DNA of 64,000 nt from Candidatus Dadabacteria bacterium CSP1-2 (GTDB taxonomy: Bacteria > Desulfobacterota_D > UBA1144 > Nemesobacterales > CSP1-2), in contig LDXN01000005.1 in assembly GCA_001443445.1 (NCBI GenBank), positions 1 to 64,000 of the forward strand, read 5' to 3'. The notes under the pieces are model-generated. The model made no database searches. It was given only the letters and a program-made list of their open reading frames with translations, and was not told the DNA's origin. The position numbers were made by a program, and so were the translations under genes. Positions within the stretch are counted from its first letter, which is position 1. Every line of letters begins with the position of its first letter. Positions 8,444 to 16,289 of this stretch are shown here, in pieces.

Positions 8444-10849
8444 ATGAAACAAAACGCCAAATACATCCGTTGGTTAGAGGAGATTATTATTAATGATATT
8501 CCTCTAGTTGGCGGTAAGAATGCCTCTTTAGGTGAGATGTACTGCGAACTTACACATGAAGGGATTAAAATTCCGAATGGATTTGCTGTAACTGCCGAGT
8601 CATATTGGCATGTATTAAGCTCTGCAGGCATTCTTGACAAACTCAAGGAGGTAATGACAGGGCTAGATAAAGCCAATGTAGCCGATCTTGCCAGGCGGGG
8701 AAAGACGGCGCGCGATTTAATCTTAGGTGCTGGTATCCCCAATGACCTTTGGGATGAAATAAAGACTGCATACGATAGGCTCTGTAAAGAGTATGGCCCT
8801 GATACCGATGTTGCAGTAAGGAGTTCTGCAACGGCGGAAGACTTACCCACTGCTTCTTTTGCGGGCCAGCAAGAAACTTATCTAAATATCCGCGGATATC
8901 ATGCTCTGAGGGAGGCCTGCAGCAAATGCTTTGCATCACTATTTACGGACAGGGCTATATCCTATCGTATAGACAATAACTTCGACCACTTCAAGATAGC
9001 CCTTTCGATAGGGATAATGAAAATGGTCCGATCCGATTTAGCGACAAGCGGTGTGACTTTTACTCTTGATACGGAAACGGGTTTTCGTGATGTGGTTTTT
9101 ATCACAGCCTGCTATGGACTCGGGGAAAACATTGTCCAGGGAGCTGTTAACCCCGATGAGTACTATGTATTCAAGCCTACGTTTAGAAAGGGTTACAGGG
9201 CTATTATTAGAAAGAATCTAGGAGATAAAAGGATCAAAATGATTTATGGCCGTGGTGACTCAAAGGTCTTAACACGAAATGTAGAAGTACCGGAAGCCGA
9301 CCGCAAGCGGTTCTGTCTTATTGACGATGATATTCTCACATTAGCACGATATGCGATTGTTATAGAAGACCACTACTCAAAGAAAGCAGGTAAACCTCAG
9401 CCAATGGATATTGAATGGGCAAAAGACGGTATAAGTGGAGACTTATTCATTGTTCAGGCAAGGCCGGAAACGGTTAAATCACAGAAGGCTATGGATGTCC
9501 TTGAGACATATCACTTAGATAGGAAAGGCCCTGTATTGGGAAGAGGCAAGAGCGTTGGAGAAAAGATTGCAAGTGGCAAGGCTCGTGTTATCCCTGATGT
9601 ATCACACCTTCCCTTATTTAAACCTGGAGAGATAATTGTAGCTGACACTACCACACCCGATTGGGAGCCTGTGATGAAAACTGCTGCAGCCATTGTAACA
9701 AACAGGGGAGGAAGAACCTGCCATGCAGCCATAGTTAGCCGTGAACTTGGCATTCCTGCGGTGGTTGGTGCGGAGGATGCTACGGAAAAAATCAAAACTG
9801 GAAAGGATGTGACTGTAAGTTGCGCTGAGGGAGATGAAGGCATAGTTTATGAAGGAACACTCCCATTCCATGTTGAAAAGCTTTTACTCAAAGATCTACC
9901 ACGGCCGAAAACAAAGATTATGATGAATCTTGGAAATCCAGAGGAAGCGTTTTCTCTGTCTATGATTCCTAATGATGGCGTAGGTCTTGCACGAATGGAG
10001 TTTATTATTAGCAGTTATATAAAAATTCATCCAATGGCTCTTATACATCCTGAAAAGGTAACTGATGAAAAGGTAAAAAAGGAGATAAATGACCTTACAT
10101 TTGGTTATGAAAATAAGGAAGACTATTTTATAGAAAAACTGGCCCACGGTGTTGGAACTATCGCAGCGGCCTTTTACCCAAAACCTGTTATTGTGCGTAT
10201 GAGTGATTTTAAATCCAATGAATATGCGAGTCTTATAGGAGGAAAATACTTCGAACCTAAAGAAGAGAATCCTATGATAGGCTTCCGCGGGGCTTCCCGT
10301 TACTATGATGAAAGGTACAGAGAGGGCTTCGCCCTTGAATGCAGGGCAATGAAAAAAGTCCGCGAAGAGACGGGACTCACTAACCTTATCATCATGATCC
10401 CCTTTTGCCGGCGTGTGGATGAAGGAGAAAAGGTTCTGGCCGAGATGGCAAAAAATGGCCTGAGACGTGGTGAAAATGGACTTAATATATACGTCATGTG
10501 TGAAATTCCAAATAATGTCTTAATGATTGATGAATTCAGTAAACTTTTTGATGGTTTTTCAATCGGTTCTAACGATCTAACACAGCTTGTCCTCGGCGTT
10601 GACCGTGATTCTGAACTCGTTTCGCATGATTTTGATGAACGAGATCCTGGGGTGATGAGGATGATTTCTATGGCCATTCAGGGAGCCAGGAGGAATCATC
10701 GCCATAGTGGATTATGTGGTCAAGCACCAAGCGATTATTCTGAGTTCGCAGAGTCTTTGGTAAGAGAGGGAATTGATTCTATGTCACTCAATCCTGACTC
10801 GGTAATGAAAATCACCCTTAGAGTTATAGAGATGGAAAAGAGACTTTAA
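8444..10849 (+). CDS. ppsA: Phosphoenolpyruvate synthase (pyruvate, water dikinase)
   Basis: 801 residues. It converts pyruvate and ATP to PEP, AMP and phosphate for gluconeogenesis. Domain order is standard: N-terminal ATP-grasp region ('VGGKNASLGEM', 'VAVRSSATAEDLPTASFAGQQET'), the swivelling phosphohistidine domain ('GGRTCHAAIVSRELGIPAVVG'), then the TIM-barrel PEP-binding domain with 'EIPNNV' and the catalytic cysteine loop 'HSGLCGQAPSD'. There is no good Shine-Dalgarno before the ATG at 8444. Upstream 8249-8443 holds no gene and only a weak -35-like TTGACG near 8370. It pairs functionally with the PFOR in this window (pyruvate formation). Confidence 0.95.
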   Translation: MKQNAKYIRWLEEIIINDIPLVGGKNASLGEMYCELTHEGIKIPNGFAVTAESYWHVLSSAGILDKLKEVMTGLDKANVADLARRGKTARDLILGAGIPNDLWDEIKTAYDRLCKEYGPDTDVAVRSSATAEDLPTASFAGQQETYLNIRGYHALREACSKCFASLFTDRAISYRIDNNFDHFKIALSIGIMKMVRSDLATSGVTFTLDTETGFRDVVFITACYGLGENIVQGAVNPDEYYVFKPTFRKGYRAIIRKNLGDKRIKMIYGRGDSKVLTRNVEVPEADRKRFCLIDDDILTLARYAIVIEDHYSKKAGKPQPMDIEWAKDGISGDLFIVQARPETVKSQKAMDVLETYHLDRKGPVLGRGKSVGEKIASGKARVIPDVSHLPLFKPGEIIVADTTTPDWEPVMKTAAAIVTNRGGRTCHAAIVSRELGIPAVVGAEDATEKIKTGKDVTVSCAEGDEGIVYEGTLPFHVEKLLLKDLPRPKTKIMMNLGNPEEAFSLSMIPNDGVGLARMEFIISSYIKIHPMALIHPEKVTDEKVKKEINDLTFGYENKEDYFIEKLAHGVGTIAAAFYPKPVIVRMSDFKSNEYASLIGGKYFEPKEENPMIGFRGASRYYDERYREGFALECRAMKKVREETGLTNLIIMIPFCRRVDEGEKVLAEMAKNGLRRGENGLNIYVMCEIPNNVLMIDEFSKLFDGFSIGSNDLTQLVLGVDRDSELVSHDFDERDPGVMRMISMAIQGARRNHRHSGLCGQAPSDYSEFAESLVREGIDSMSLNPDSVMKITLRVIEMEKRL

Positions 10850-10925
10850 ATTTATAATCTTCGTATCATGCAGTATCAAATCTAACTCAAAAGGGTAGAT
10901 TTATTTCTTCTCGAACTCCCAATTC

Positions 10926-11960
10926 TCAACTTCTCCCGATTCCTTCAACTGAAATCTCATTTCCTTCAAGCTTAATCTTAACATCATCCAAAAATCTTTT
11001 TACAACTTCGGCATTAGTTTTAACATGCGGAGCAACTTTTGGAATCCTAAAAGATGATTTACCGCGAGCCAGAGCAAGTGGTAAGATTAGCTGGTCTGAC
11101 ATGTTTTCATCAACCGTTGCATCACTTTTAAGAAAGCTGAGCAACTTTTGACAAGCCTCCTCAGCTACTACCTCCATTCTTTTTCCTATTTCTCCAAGCG
11201 CACTATAGCTCACATTAGTATTTTCAAACACCGCTTTTAAAAACACAATCGCACCGCGCCCATATGACGATAACTCCCTTATTTCTACTATACTCGGAAT
11301 GTTATTTCCACTAAGTATTTGAAGAACCCTCTCTTTTCCCCTTTCAGCAACACCTTTTGAAAGCCCTCCCACTGCTGAAATTCCAAATACCTTTACTAGA
11401 TTACCTCTTTCTTTAATTTCAAGTGGGAAAATAGTCTTTACAGGCTCAATACTACAGATTATTTCTCCCCCACCTTTTGGATAGAATCCCGCACGTTTCA
11501 ACTCTATGTCTGTACGAAATCCTATTCGTTTCATAAATAGGAGCCATTCTTCTTCAAGAAATTCTATAGGAGGACTCAAGGGAACATGGGTGCCACCCCT
11601 TACGGTAATAATAGAACCAGATTTTCCCTTGAGAGCTAGAGGAAAAAAGATTGTTTGAAGAACAAGGGATGTCGCCCCTGCAGTCCCTATATCAAACTCA
11701 TACTCCCCTGATTCTACTTCCTTCGGAACAAACCTGAGTTTGAGTGAACCGAGTTCTGCTCCCTCTACATAAGCAGAGCTTATCCTTGCTGCTGAGTGTA
11801 CCGATGCGAGGTGCTGAGGGCGTAGTCCAGGTTTTTCCCTTCCTGCCCTTATATTTATTATCTCAAACGGTTTTCCTGTAATGATTGAGAGTGAAAGGGA
11901 TGTTCTAAGAATCTGACCTCCACCCTCCCCAAAAGACCCATCTATCTGTATAAGATCCAT
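10926..11960 (-). CDS. rtcA: RNA 3'-terminal phosphate cyclase
   Basis: 344 residues. RtcA converts RNA 3'-phosphates to 2',3'-cyclic phosphates using ATP. Diagnostic segments are the N-terminal 'IDGSFGEGGGQILRTSLSLS', 'GTAGATSLVLQT', 'GGTHVPLSPP', 'GFYPKGGGEI' and 'NMSDQLILPLALA', with the nucleotidylated histidine in 'KVAPHVKTNAEVVKRF'. RtcB and archease are 4.3 kb away in a separate unit rather than in one rtcBA operon. I found no sigma-54 site in front of this gene; the palindrome at 12038-12052 (TGTC-N7-GACA) has the wrong spacing for the regulon motif. Confidence 0.95.
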   Translation of the reverse strand: MDLIQIDGSFGEGGGQILRTSLSLSIITGKPFEIINIRAGREKPGLRPQHLASVHSAARISSAYVEGAELGSLKLRFVPKEVESGEYEFDIGTAGATSLVLQTIFFPLALKGKSGSIITVRGGTHVPLSPPIEFLEEEWLLFMKRIGFRTDIELKRAGFYPKGGGEIICSIEPVKTIFPLEIKERGNLVKVFGISAVGGLSKGVAERGKERVLQILSGNNIPSIVEIRELSSYGRGAIVFLKAVFENTNVSYSALGEIGKRMEVVAEEACQKLLSFLKSDATVDENMSDQLILPLALARGKSSFRIPKVAPHVKTNAEVVKRFLDDVKIKLEGNEISVEGIGRS

Positions 11961-12172
11961 AAGAAGCGCTAGATTTACTTAACCCTTAAGTTACTCCAAC
12001 CTATCTACGATATAGGAGATAAAATTATAACACCACTTGTCGTTTTAAGACAAAATTATCTAGGTTGGCTTTTAACTATAGTGACTTCTTTAGGCGTGTT
12101 GACAACTAATTAATTACCATGAGATAATCCGATATAAAAATTTATGGATAATTGGTTGATTCCACTATTAGC

Positions 12173-12190
12173 CGATAAAAACATTTATCG
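12173..12190. promoter_or_regulatory. Perfect short inverted repeat in the rtcA-amzA intergenic region
   Basis: CGATAAA-AACA-TTTATCG, a perfect 7-bp stem with a 4-base loop, lies between the divergent rtcA and archaemetzincin genes. It could be an operator or an RNA hairpin. No other feature is clear between 11961 and 12251. Confidence 0.35.
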
Positions 12191-12251
12191 CCAATTTATT
12201 GACACATGAGAGTTAAAAAGAAGAGATAAGAAACGAAATAATAAAAAGAAC

Positions 12252-12761
12252 ATGAAAAAAACTTTAATAATCCCTTTTAAGACGATAGACAAAGAGATAA
12301 TAAATCATCTGGGAAAGAAAATCACAGAAATCTTAGGATACAAGGTAGTAGTTAATAAAGAACAAATAAGTATCCCTAGCAGTAGAAAAATAGGGCTTCA
12401 ATTATTTGCAGAAGACCTTTTCCCTACTTTAAGAGGAGAGTTGATGAAAACAGATGCAGATGCAGTATTGGGTATTATAGACAAGGACCTATATGCCGAG
12501 AATTTTAATTTTATATTTGGCTTAGCTTATTCGGATTGTTCTCTGATATCACTGCATAGACTGATTTCAGAGGATAAAGAACTGTTCTATACGAGAGCAG
12601 TGAAAGAAGCGATTCATGAACTTGGTCATTTAGCAGGGTTAGGTCATTGTCCTAATATAAGTTGTGTTATGCATTTCTCAAATGGATTAGGGGACACAGA
12701 TATAAAAAACGAAACTTTTTGTACTAAGTGTGATAAGAGGTTTAGAAGCCGTGGTAGATAG
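12252..12761 (+). CDS. amzA: Archaemetzincin zinc metalloprotease
   Basis: 169 residues. The active-site motif HELGHLAGLGH (about 121-131) gives three zinc-binding histidines and the catalytic glutamate. It is followed by the metzincin methionine turn in 'CVMHFSNG'. The family's extra four-cysteine zinc site is complete ('HCPNISC...FCTKCDKRF'). Archaemetzincins are mostly archaeal with sporadic bacterial members; substrates are largely unknown (aminopeptidase or endopeptidase activity reported). It starts at ATG 12252 and is divergent from rtcA. Confidence 0.92.
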   Translation: MKKTLIIPFKTIDKEIINHLGKKITEILGYKVVVNKEQISIPSSRKIGLQLFAEDLFPTLRGELMKTDADAVLGIIDKDLYAENFNFIFGLAYSDCSLISLHRLISEDKELFYTRAVKEAIHELGHLAGLGHCPNISCVMHFSNGLGDTDIKNETFCTKCDKRFRSRGR

Positions 12762-12955
12762 TATATCAGAGATAGGGAAATTATATGTTGGAACATCGGG
12801 TATGGACAAAAGCCCTCTTTAGCTCAAATATATAGATAAAGAATTGAAAATCAGTGCTTATAAAATGAGGCTCCCTCGTGAAATGAGAAGTATATTATTT
12901 AAAGATATATTAAGCTGAGGGTTACAATAATTCCATTAGGGAGGTCATAACTTAA

Positions 12956-13360
12956 ATGAAATTAAAAAAGATAGAAAAAGATTTTATTTCCTTACAACGT
13001 GTGATAAGGGTATCTACAGTTGACAAAAACGGCACGCCTCATAATGTTCCTCTGTGTCACGTCATGGATGGGGATCGCATCTATTTTGCAACAGAAAAGG
13101 GTTCAAAAAAGGTTAAGAATCTAATGGAGAGTGGTAAAGCGGCTTTAGTATGCGATGAGTATAGTGAGATCTGGTCTTATCTCAGGGGAGTATGCATCCA
13201 GGGCAAGACCAGGGTTATATCTCAAGGGCAAGAGTTCCGTAAAGCCAGGAAACTGCTTTACCAGAAATACACACAGTATGAAGGAGCATTTCCAATTGAA
13301 GAGGGGAAGACCGTAATAATTGAGATTATTCCGCAAAACATCGTAAGCTGGGGGCTTTAA
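12956..13360 (+). CDS. Pyridoxamine 5'-phosphate oxidase-like flavin-binding protein
   Basis: 134 residues with the split-barrel PNPOx-like fold: 'RVIRVSTVDKNGTPHNVPLCHVMDGDRIYFATEKGSKKVKNL' region and 'VCIQGKTRVISQ'. Such proteins bind FMN, F420 or heme-like cofactors; the substrate is not predictable. An AGGGAGG lies 10-12 bp before the ATG. The GNAT gene follows after 75 bp on the same strand, so they may be co-transcribed. Upstream 12762-12955 holds only a short DUF72-like trace ('LYVGTSG' near 12786-12806) ending in a stop. Confidence 0.8.
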   Translation: MKLKKIEKDFISLQRVIRVSTVDKNGTPHNVPLCHVMDGDRIYFATEKGSKKVKNLMESGKAALVCDEYSEIWSYLRGVCIQGKTRVISQGQEFRKARKLLYQKYTQYEGAFPIEEGKTVIIEIIPQNIVSWGL

Positions 13361-13435
13361 TTAAAAGAACGGTCTTGGTTCTGCTCCCAACTAATTAACC
13401 ATTTCCAAAGATAAAGTTTAAGGGAGGCTTGAATT

Positions 13436-13891
13436 ATGATAGTAAGGGAGGCTACCAAAAGAGATGTTAGGGCTTGTGCCACAATAGAAAAGCAGGAATC
13501 GGGTGAGAGTATAGAGATAATAGAAAATGAAATAGAAAATCAGATTGGTGATGAGAATCATTTTATTTTTGTGGCTGAAGAAGACAAAAGGGTTGTTGGC
13601 TACATATCTGCAGAATGGCAGAAGTGGAATATCTCCCTTTACATAGACAGCTTATATATAGATAAAAACTATAGATTTAAAGGATACGGTTCTAAACTTT
13701 TAAAACAAATGATAAGGAAATCGAGAGAAGTAAAGTCTAAGAAGGTCTTTGTTGACGTCGAAGCAGGTAACAGAAATGCGATTATTCTTTATCTGAAAAA
13801 TAGGTTTGAGATAAATGGTTATATCCAGGATTTTTACAGGAGTAAAGAAGAGGGTGATGCAGTGTTTCTAGTATTGTATAACAAATATTGA
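13436..13891 (+). CDS. GNAT family N-acetyltransferase
   Basis: 151 residues of the GNAT fold. The acetyl-CoA-binding motif A is visible as 'SLYIDKNYRFKGYGSKLLKQMI' (about 78-99), followed by 'VFVDVEAGNRNAIILYLKNRFEI', which resembles RimI-type or small-molecule acetyltransferases. AAGGGAGG is placed well before the ATG at 13436. The acceptor substrate is unknown. Confidence 0.85.
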   Translation: MIVREATKRDVRACATIEKQESGESIEIIENEIENQIGDENHFIFVAEEDKRVVGYISAEWQKWNISLYIDSLYIDKNYRFKGYGSKLLKQMIRKSREVKSKKVFVDVEAGNRNAIILYLKNRFEINGYIQDFYRSKEEGDAVFLVLYNKY

Positions 13892-14395
13892 GGTTAGAAT
13901 AGAAGTAAAAGATTGAAATTGTTATTCACTCTCATGCCAGTGCTTCAAATGTACTGTGTATAAGTTTAGATCAATTTTATTTCGGTGAAAAAAATCATAG
14001 AGCCAAAATTTTTCTTGACTTTCATATCCATCCGCAGTATTTTAAAATCATATAGATTAAATAGGTGGGTGACGTTCAAATGGGGTAGGTTATATACAGT
14101 ATAGATGTTGTTTTCTTTACACAGCAAGTGCTGTTTCGCTAAAGACAGATATCCTTAACCATCTTTTATGCATTCTGAATATAGCTTCTAGAAGTATCTT
14201 TAACACCTACCTATATATAAATACATATAGCATCAACTTCCTTAAGAGAGATTTTGTTGATTCTTTTTTTAAGGTTTTTAAAATGACCCTTAGCGGGGGT
14301 GAGTAATATTTACTAAATATTTTTGTTAACAATAGCTTTTCTTAATTGAAAAAGTTATCAGAAGTTTTAAGTACATAGCAAAAGGGAGGTGTCCG
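13892..14395. other. 504-bp intergenic region without a recognisable gene
   Basis: I see no coding frame worth calling. There is one fair sigma-70-type pair, TTGACT (about 14011) and TATTTT after a 17-base spacer, pointing plus, and some AT-rich direct patches. No sigma-54 site and no UAS motif were found. It may hold the promoter of the small-gene group beginning at 14396 or an unrecognised small RNA. Confidence 0.35.
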
Positions 14396-14629
14396 ATGTT
14401 TGATATTAAGATTTATGAAAATGAAAAGGAACTAGAAACTATAAAGAATCTGACATACACACAAAAAGAGGCAATAGAGAGGGTTCTTGCAAGAATAACT
14501 GATAGAGTAGAAGGCTTCAGATTTGTGCCTGAGCATATTGAGATAAGAAGTAAGCAGCTCGGCCGTCGAAAAGTTTCCTATTTATACTTCGATCCAAAAG
14601 AGGGTTTTTGGATAAGAAGATCTAAGTGA
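14396..14629 (+). CDS. Small protein of unknown function
   Basis: 77 residues, no family recognised. It has a strong GGGAGGTGT before the ATG, a charged amphipathic first half ('YTQKEAIERVLARITDRVEGF') and a basic C-terminus ('LGRRKVSYLYFDPKEGFWIRRSK'). It heads a run of three small plus-strand genes just upstream of a response regulator. The composition suggests a soluble, possibly nucleic-acid-binding protein, but this is a guess. Confidence 0.6.
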   Translation: MFDIKIYENEKELETIKNLTYTQKEAIERVLARITDRVEGFRFVPEHIEIRSKQLGRRKVSYLYFDPKEGFWIRRSK

Positions 14630-14657
14630 GCAATTACGTGGGAGGGGTGGCTGTTTT

Positions 14658-14885
14658 ATGAAGAACTTGAAGAAAAAAAAGACCGGTCGGCACAAACAAT
14701 CATCGTCAAGAAAGGGAGTGGACGTAACTCAGTGCGACTCGGAACAATTGAGCGAGGATAAGCTTGATGAAGCTCTCGCCAATACTTTCCCAGCAAGCGA
14801 TCCACTTCCATGGACATCGGATGTCAGGAAAACCGCTTCTGAGACAAAAGCAGAGAAAGATGCAAAGAAAATTTGCCGAGGATAA
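14658..14885 (+). CDS. Small basic protein with FPASDP motif
   Basis: 75 residues: a lysine/arginine-rich, probably disordered N-terminus, then 'LDEALANTFPASDPLPWT'. The FPASDP(x)W-type motif occurs in many small uncharacterised bacterial proteins found near stress genes. It starts 28 bp after the preceding gene and has GGGAGGGGTGG upstream. Function unknown. Confidence 0.6.
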   Translation: MKNLKKKKTGRHKQSSSRKGVDVTQCDSEQLSEDKLDEALANTFPASDPLPWTSDVRKTASETKAEKDAKKICRG

Positions 14886-14993
14886 AAAGAACGAAACAAT
14901 GAGCTTGCGTCTCAACACCGATCCTGAAGACAAAGCGTTAATTTTCAAATATTGGGTAAGGAATGCAAGAAATATGGATTAAGGGATGTTGCC

Positions 14994-15233
14994 ATGAATA
15001 TATTAGAAACCTATCAAAAATCGGTATGGATAATTACATATCTTAAGAAGCGCCCGCGAGGTGGAGCTATAGATCAAGGTGTTAGTCTTGATGAGATAGT
15101 CAGGGCTATTAGGTTAAAACGAAAGGATATTTACCCGGTAATTGATTGTCTAATTAAAGAAGGGTTTATAGAAAGACCTGATGTGAGTAACGACGGTATG
15201 TTTAGGCTAACCTATAAATCATTAATATTTTAG
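14994..15233 (+). CDS. Small winged-helix-like protein
   Basis: 79 residues from ATG 14994 (AAGGGA about 9 bp upstream; an in-frame ATG at 14952 would add 14 residues). 'SVWIITYLKKRP', 'SLDEIVRAIRLKRKDIYPVIDCLIKEGFIERPD' and 'FRLTYKSL' fit a winged-helix DNA-binding fold. It is probably a small transcription factor or adaptor. The target is unknown. Confidence 0.55.
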   Translation: MNILETYQKSVWIITYLKKRPRGGAIDQGVSLDEIVRAIRLKRKDIYPVIDCLIKEGFIERPDVSNDGMFRLTYKSLIF

Positions 15234-15308
15234 ATAATTGGTTAACATCCTTGGCAAGAGCTTAAAAGGCCGTATCGAAATTAATCTTCTATACCTATAC
15301 CCTCTCTT

Positions 15309-15324
15309 GGCACATTAATTGCGA
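15309..15324 (+). promoter_or_regulatory. Sigma-54 promoter for solo receiver 1
   Basis: TGGCACATTAATTGCG, with GG-N10-GC and the classical TGGCAC -24 box. It lies 42 bp before the ATG at 15366. No UAS copy was found in the preceding 150 bp. Confidence 0.8.
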
Positions 15325-15365
15325 AAAGATTATTAGTTGGGCTAATAAAGAAAGTGAGGTGGATC

Positions 15366-15782
15366 ATGGATAGAATCTTAATAGTGGATGATGATAAGAA
15401 CGTAAGGCTTGTGTATAATGAGGTTTTAAGCGATGTGGGGTATGAGGTTTTGGAAGCTGAGAATGGAAAAGAAACCTTTGATATCCTGGATCGTGAACTG
15501 ATAGACCTTGTTGTGTTAGATATAAAGCTTAGAGCGGAAAGTGGGCTTGATGTACTTCAAAAGATAACCAAGGAGTTTCCAAAACTTCCTGTTATTCTTT
15601 GTAGTGCTTATGCATCTTATCAGGACGATTATACATCTTGGCTAGCCGAGAGTTATGTTATTAAGTCAACCGACCCAGAAGAATTATTGAGAGAGATAGA
15701 GAAGGTTTTACAAAAAAGAAGTGGAGATAACTCTAAGGGATACATTGAAACGATGAGCGGTAAATCTAGGGAGCGCTGTTAA
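15366..15782 (+). CDS. Single-domain response regulator (receiver), copy 1
   Basis: 138 residues from ATG 15366; GAGGTGG lies just upstream, which argues against the longer start at 15354. It is a full receiver domain: acidic pair in 'ILIVDDDKN', phospho-acceptor Asp in 'DLVVLDIKL', Ser in 'ILCSAYAS' and Lys in 'SYVIKSTDP'. There is no output domain, only a basic tail. It probably relays phosphate or binds a partner. It is a close paralogue of the receiver at 35991-36443, and both have sigma-54 promoters. Confidence 0.9.
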   Translation: MDRILIVDDDKNVRLVYNEVLSDVGYEVLEAENGKETFDILDRELIDLVVLDIKLRAESGLDVLQKITKEFPKLPVILCSAYASYQDDYTSWLAESYVIKSTDPEELLREIEKVLQKRSGDNSKGYIETMSGKSRERC

Positions 15783-15784
15783 GG

Positions 15785-15808
15785 TGTCGGATGTCAGAGA
15801 ATCTGACA
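15785..15808. promoter_or_regulatory. Three-half-site UAS, reverse orientation
   Basis: It reads TGTC-GGA-TGTC-N9-GACA, the reverse complement form of the regulon motif, with all three half-sites intact. Its centre is about 80 bp from the -12 GC of the promoter at 15863-15878. Confidence 0.75.
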
Positions 15809-15862
15809 ATATAAATTGCTTCATTTTTCTATAAACTATATATGATCTAATGAAACTCATGG

Positions 15863-15878
15863 TGGCATAGAATTTGCT
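15863..15878 (+). promoter_or_regulatory. Sigma-54 promoter for the thiamine-binding protein gene
   Basis: TGGCATAGAATTTGCT, perfect local consensus, 30 bp before the ATG at 15908. Confidence 0.88.
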
Positions 15879-15907
15879 GGTCATCAGTGATTAAAGGAGG
15901 TGTTGTT

Positions 15908-16225
15908 ATGGCACTTGCAGAAGTCAGCGTCATCCCAATTGGCACTCCTACATCAAGTATCGGAGATTGGATTGCCGAGGCAGTGAAGGTATTAGAAAAA
16001 GAGGGAGCAAAATACGAATTAAGCCCGATGGGGACGCTCATTGAAGGTAAAGCCTCGGATATTTTCACGCTTGTAAGAAAGATGCATGAGGGAGCGCTGA
16101 AAAAAGGGATCAACCGAGTTGTAACTACGCTGATAATAGATGACCGTCGTGATAAAGAGGTGACGATGAAAAGTAAGGTTGCTGCGGTTAAGAAAAGGCT
16201 AAAAGACTCTGCTAAATCAAAATAA
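15908..16225 (+). CDS. MTH1187/YkoF-type thiamine-binding protein
   Basis: 105 residues from ATG 15908 (AGGAGGTG upstream). The compact ferredoxin-like fold is recognisable from 'AEVSVIPIGTPTSSIGDW', 'YELSPMGTLIEG' and 'RVVTTLIIDDRRDK'. Members of PF01910 bind thiamine or related ligands; the physiological role in bacteria is unclear. It stands alone under its own sigma-54 promoter and UAS, which makes it a regulon member. Confidence 0.85.
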   Translation: MALAEVSVIPIGTPTSSIGDWIAEAVKVLEKEGAKYELSPMGTLIEGKASDIFTLVRKMHEGALKKGINRVVTTLIIDDRRDKEVTMKSKVAAVKKRLKDSAKSK

Positions 16226-16289
16226 AATCGTTATCAACGATTTATGGAACTCCATACAAGTTTATAACCTTCGATCGTCTAAAAATGAA

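Noticed and set aside
12038-12052. TGTC-N7-GACA palindrome upstream of rtcA as a regulon UAS
   Set aside because: The spacing is 7 not 9, the third half-site is missing, and there is no sigma-54 box at a suitable distance.
12767-12824. DUF72-like start (LYVGTSG) after the archaemetzincin gene
   Set aside because: Only about seven recognisable residues before a stop; too short to call a pseudogene.
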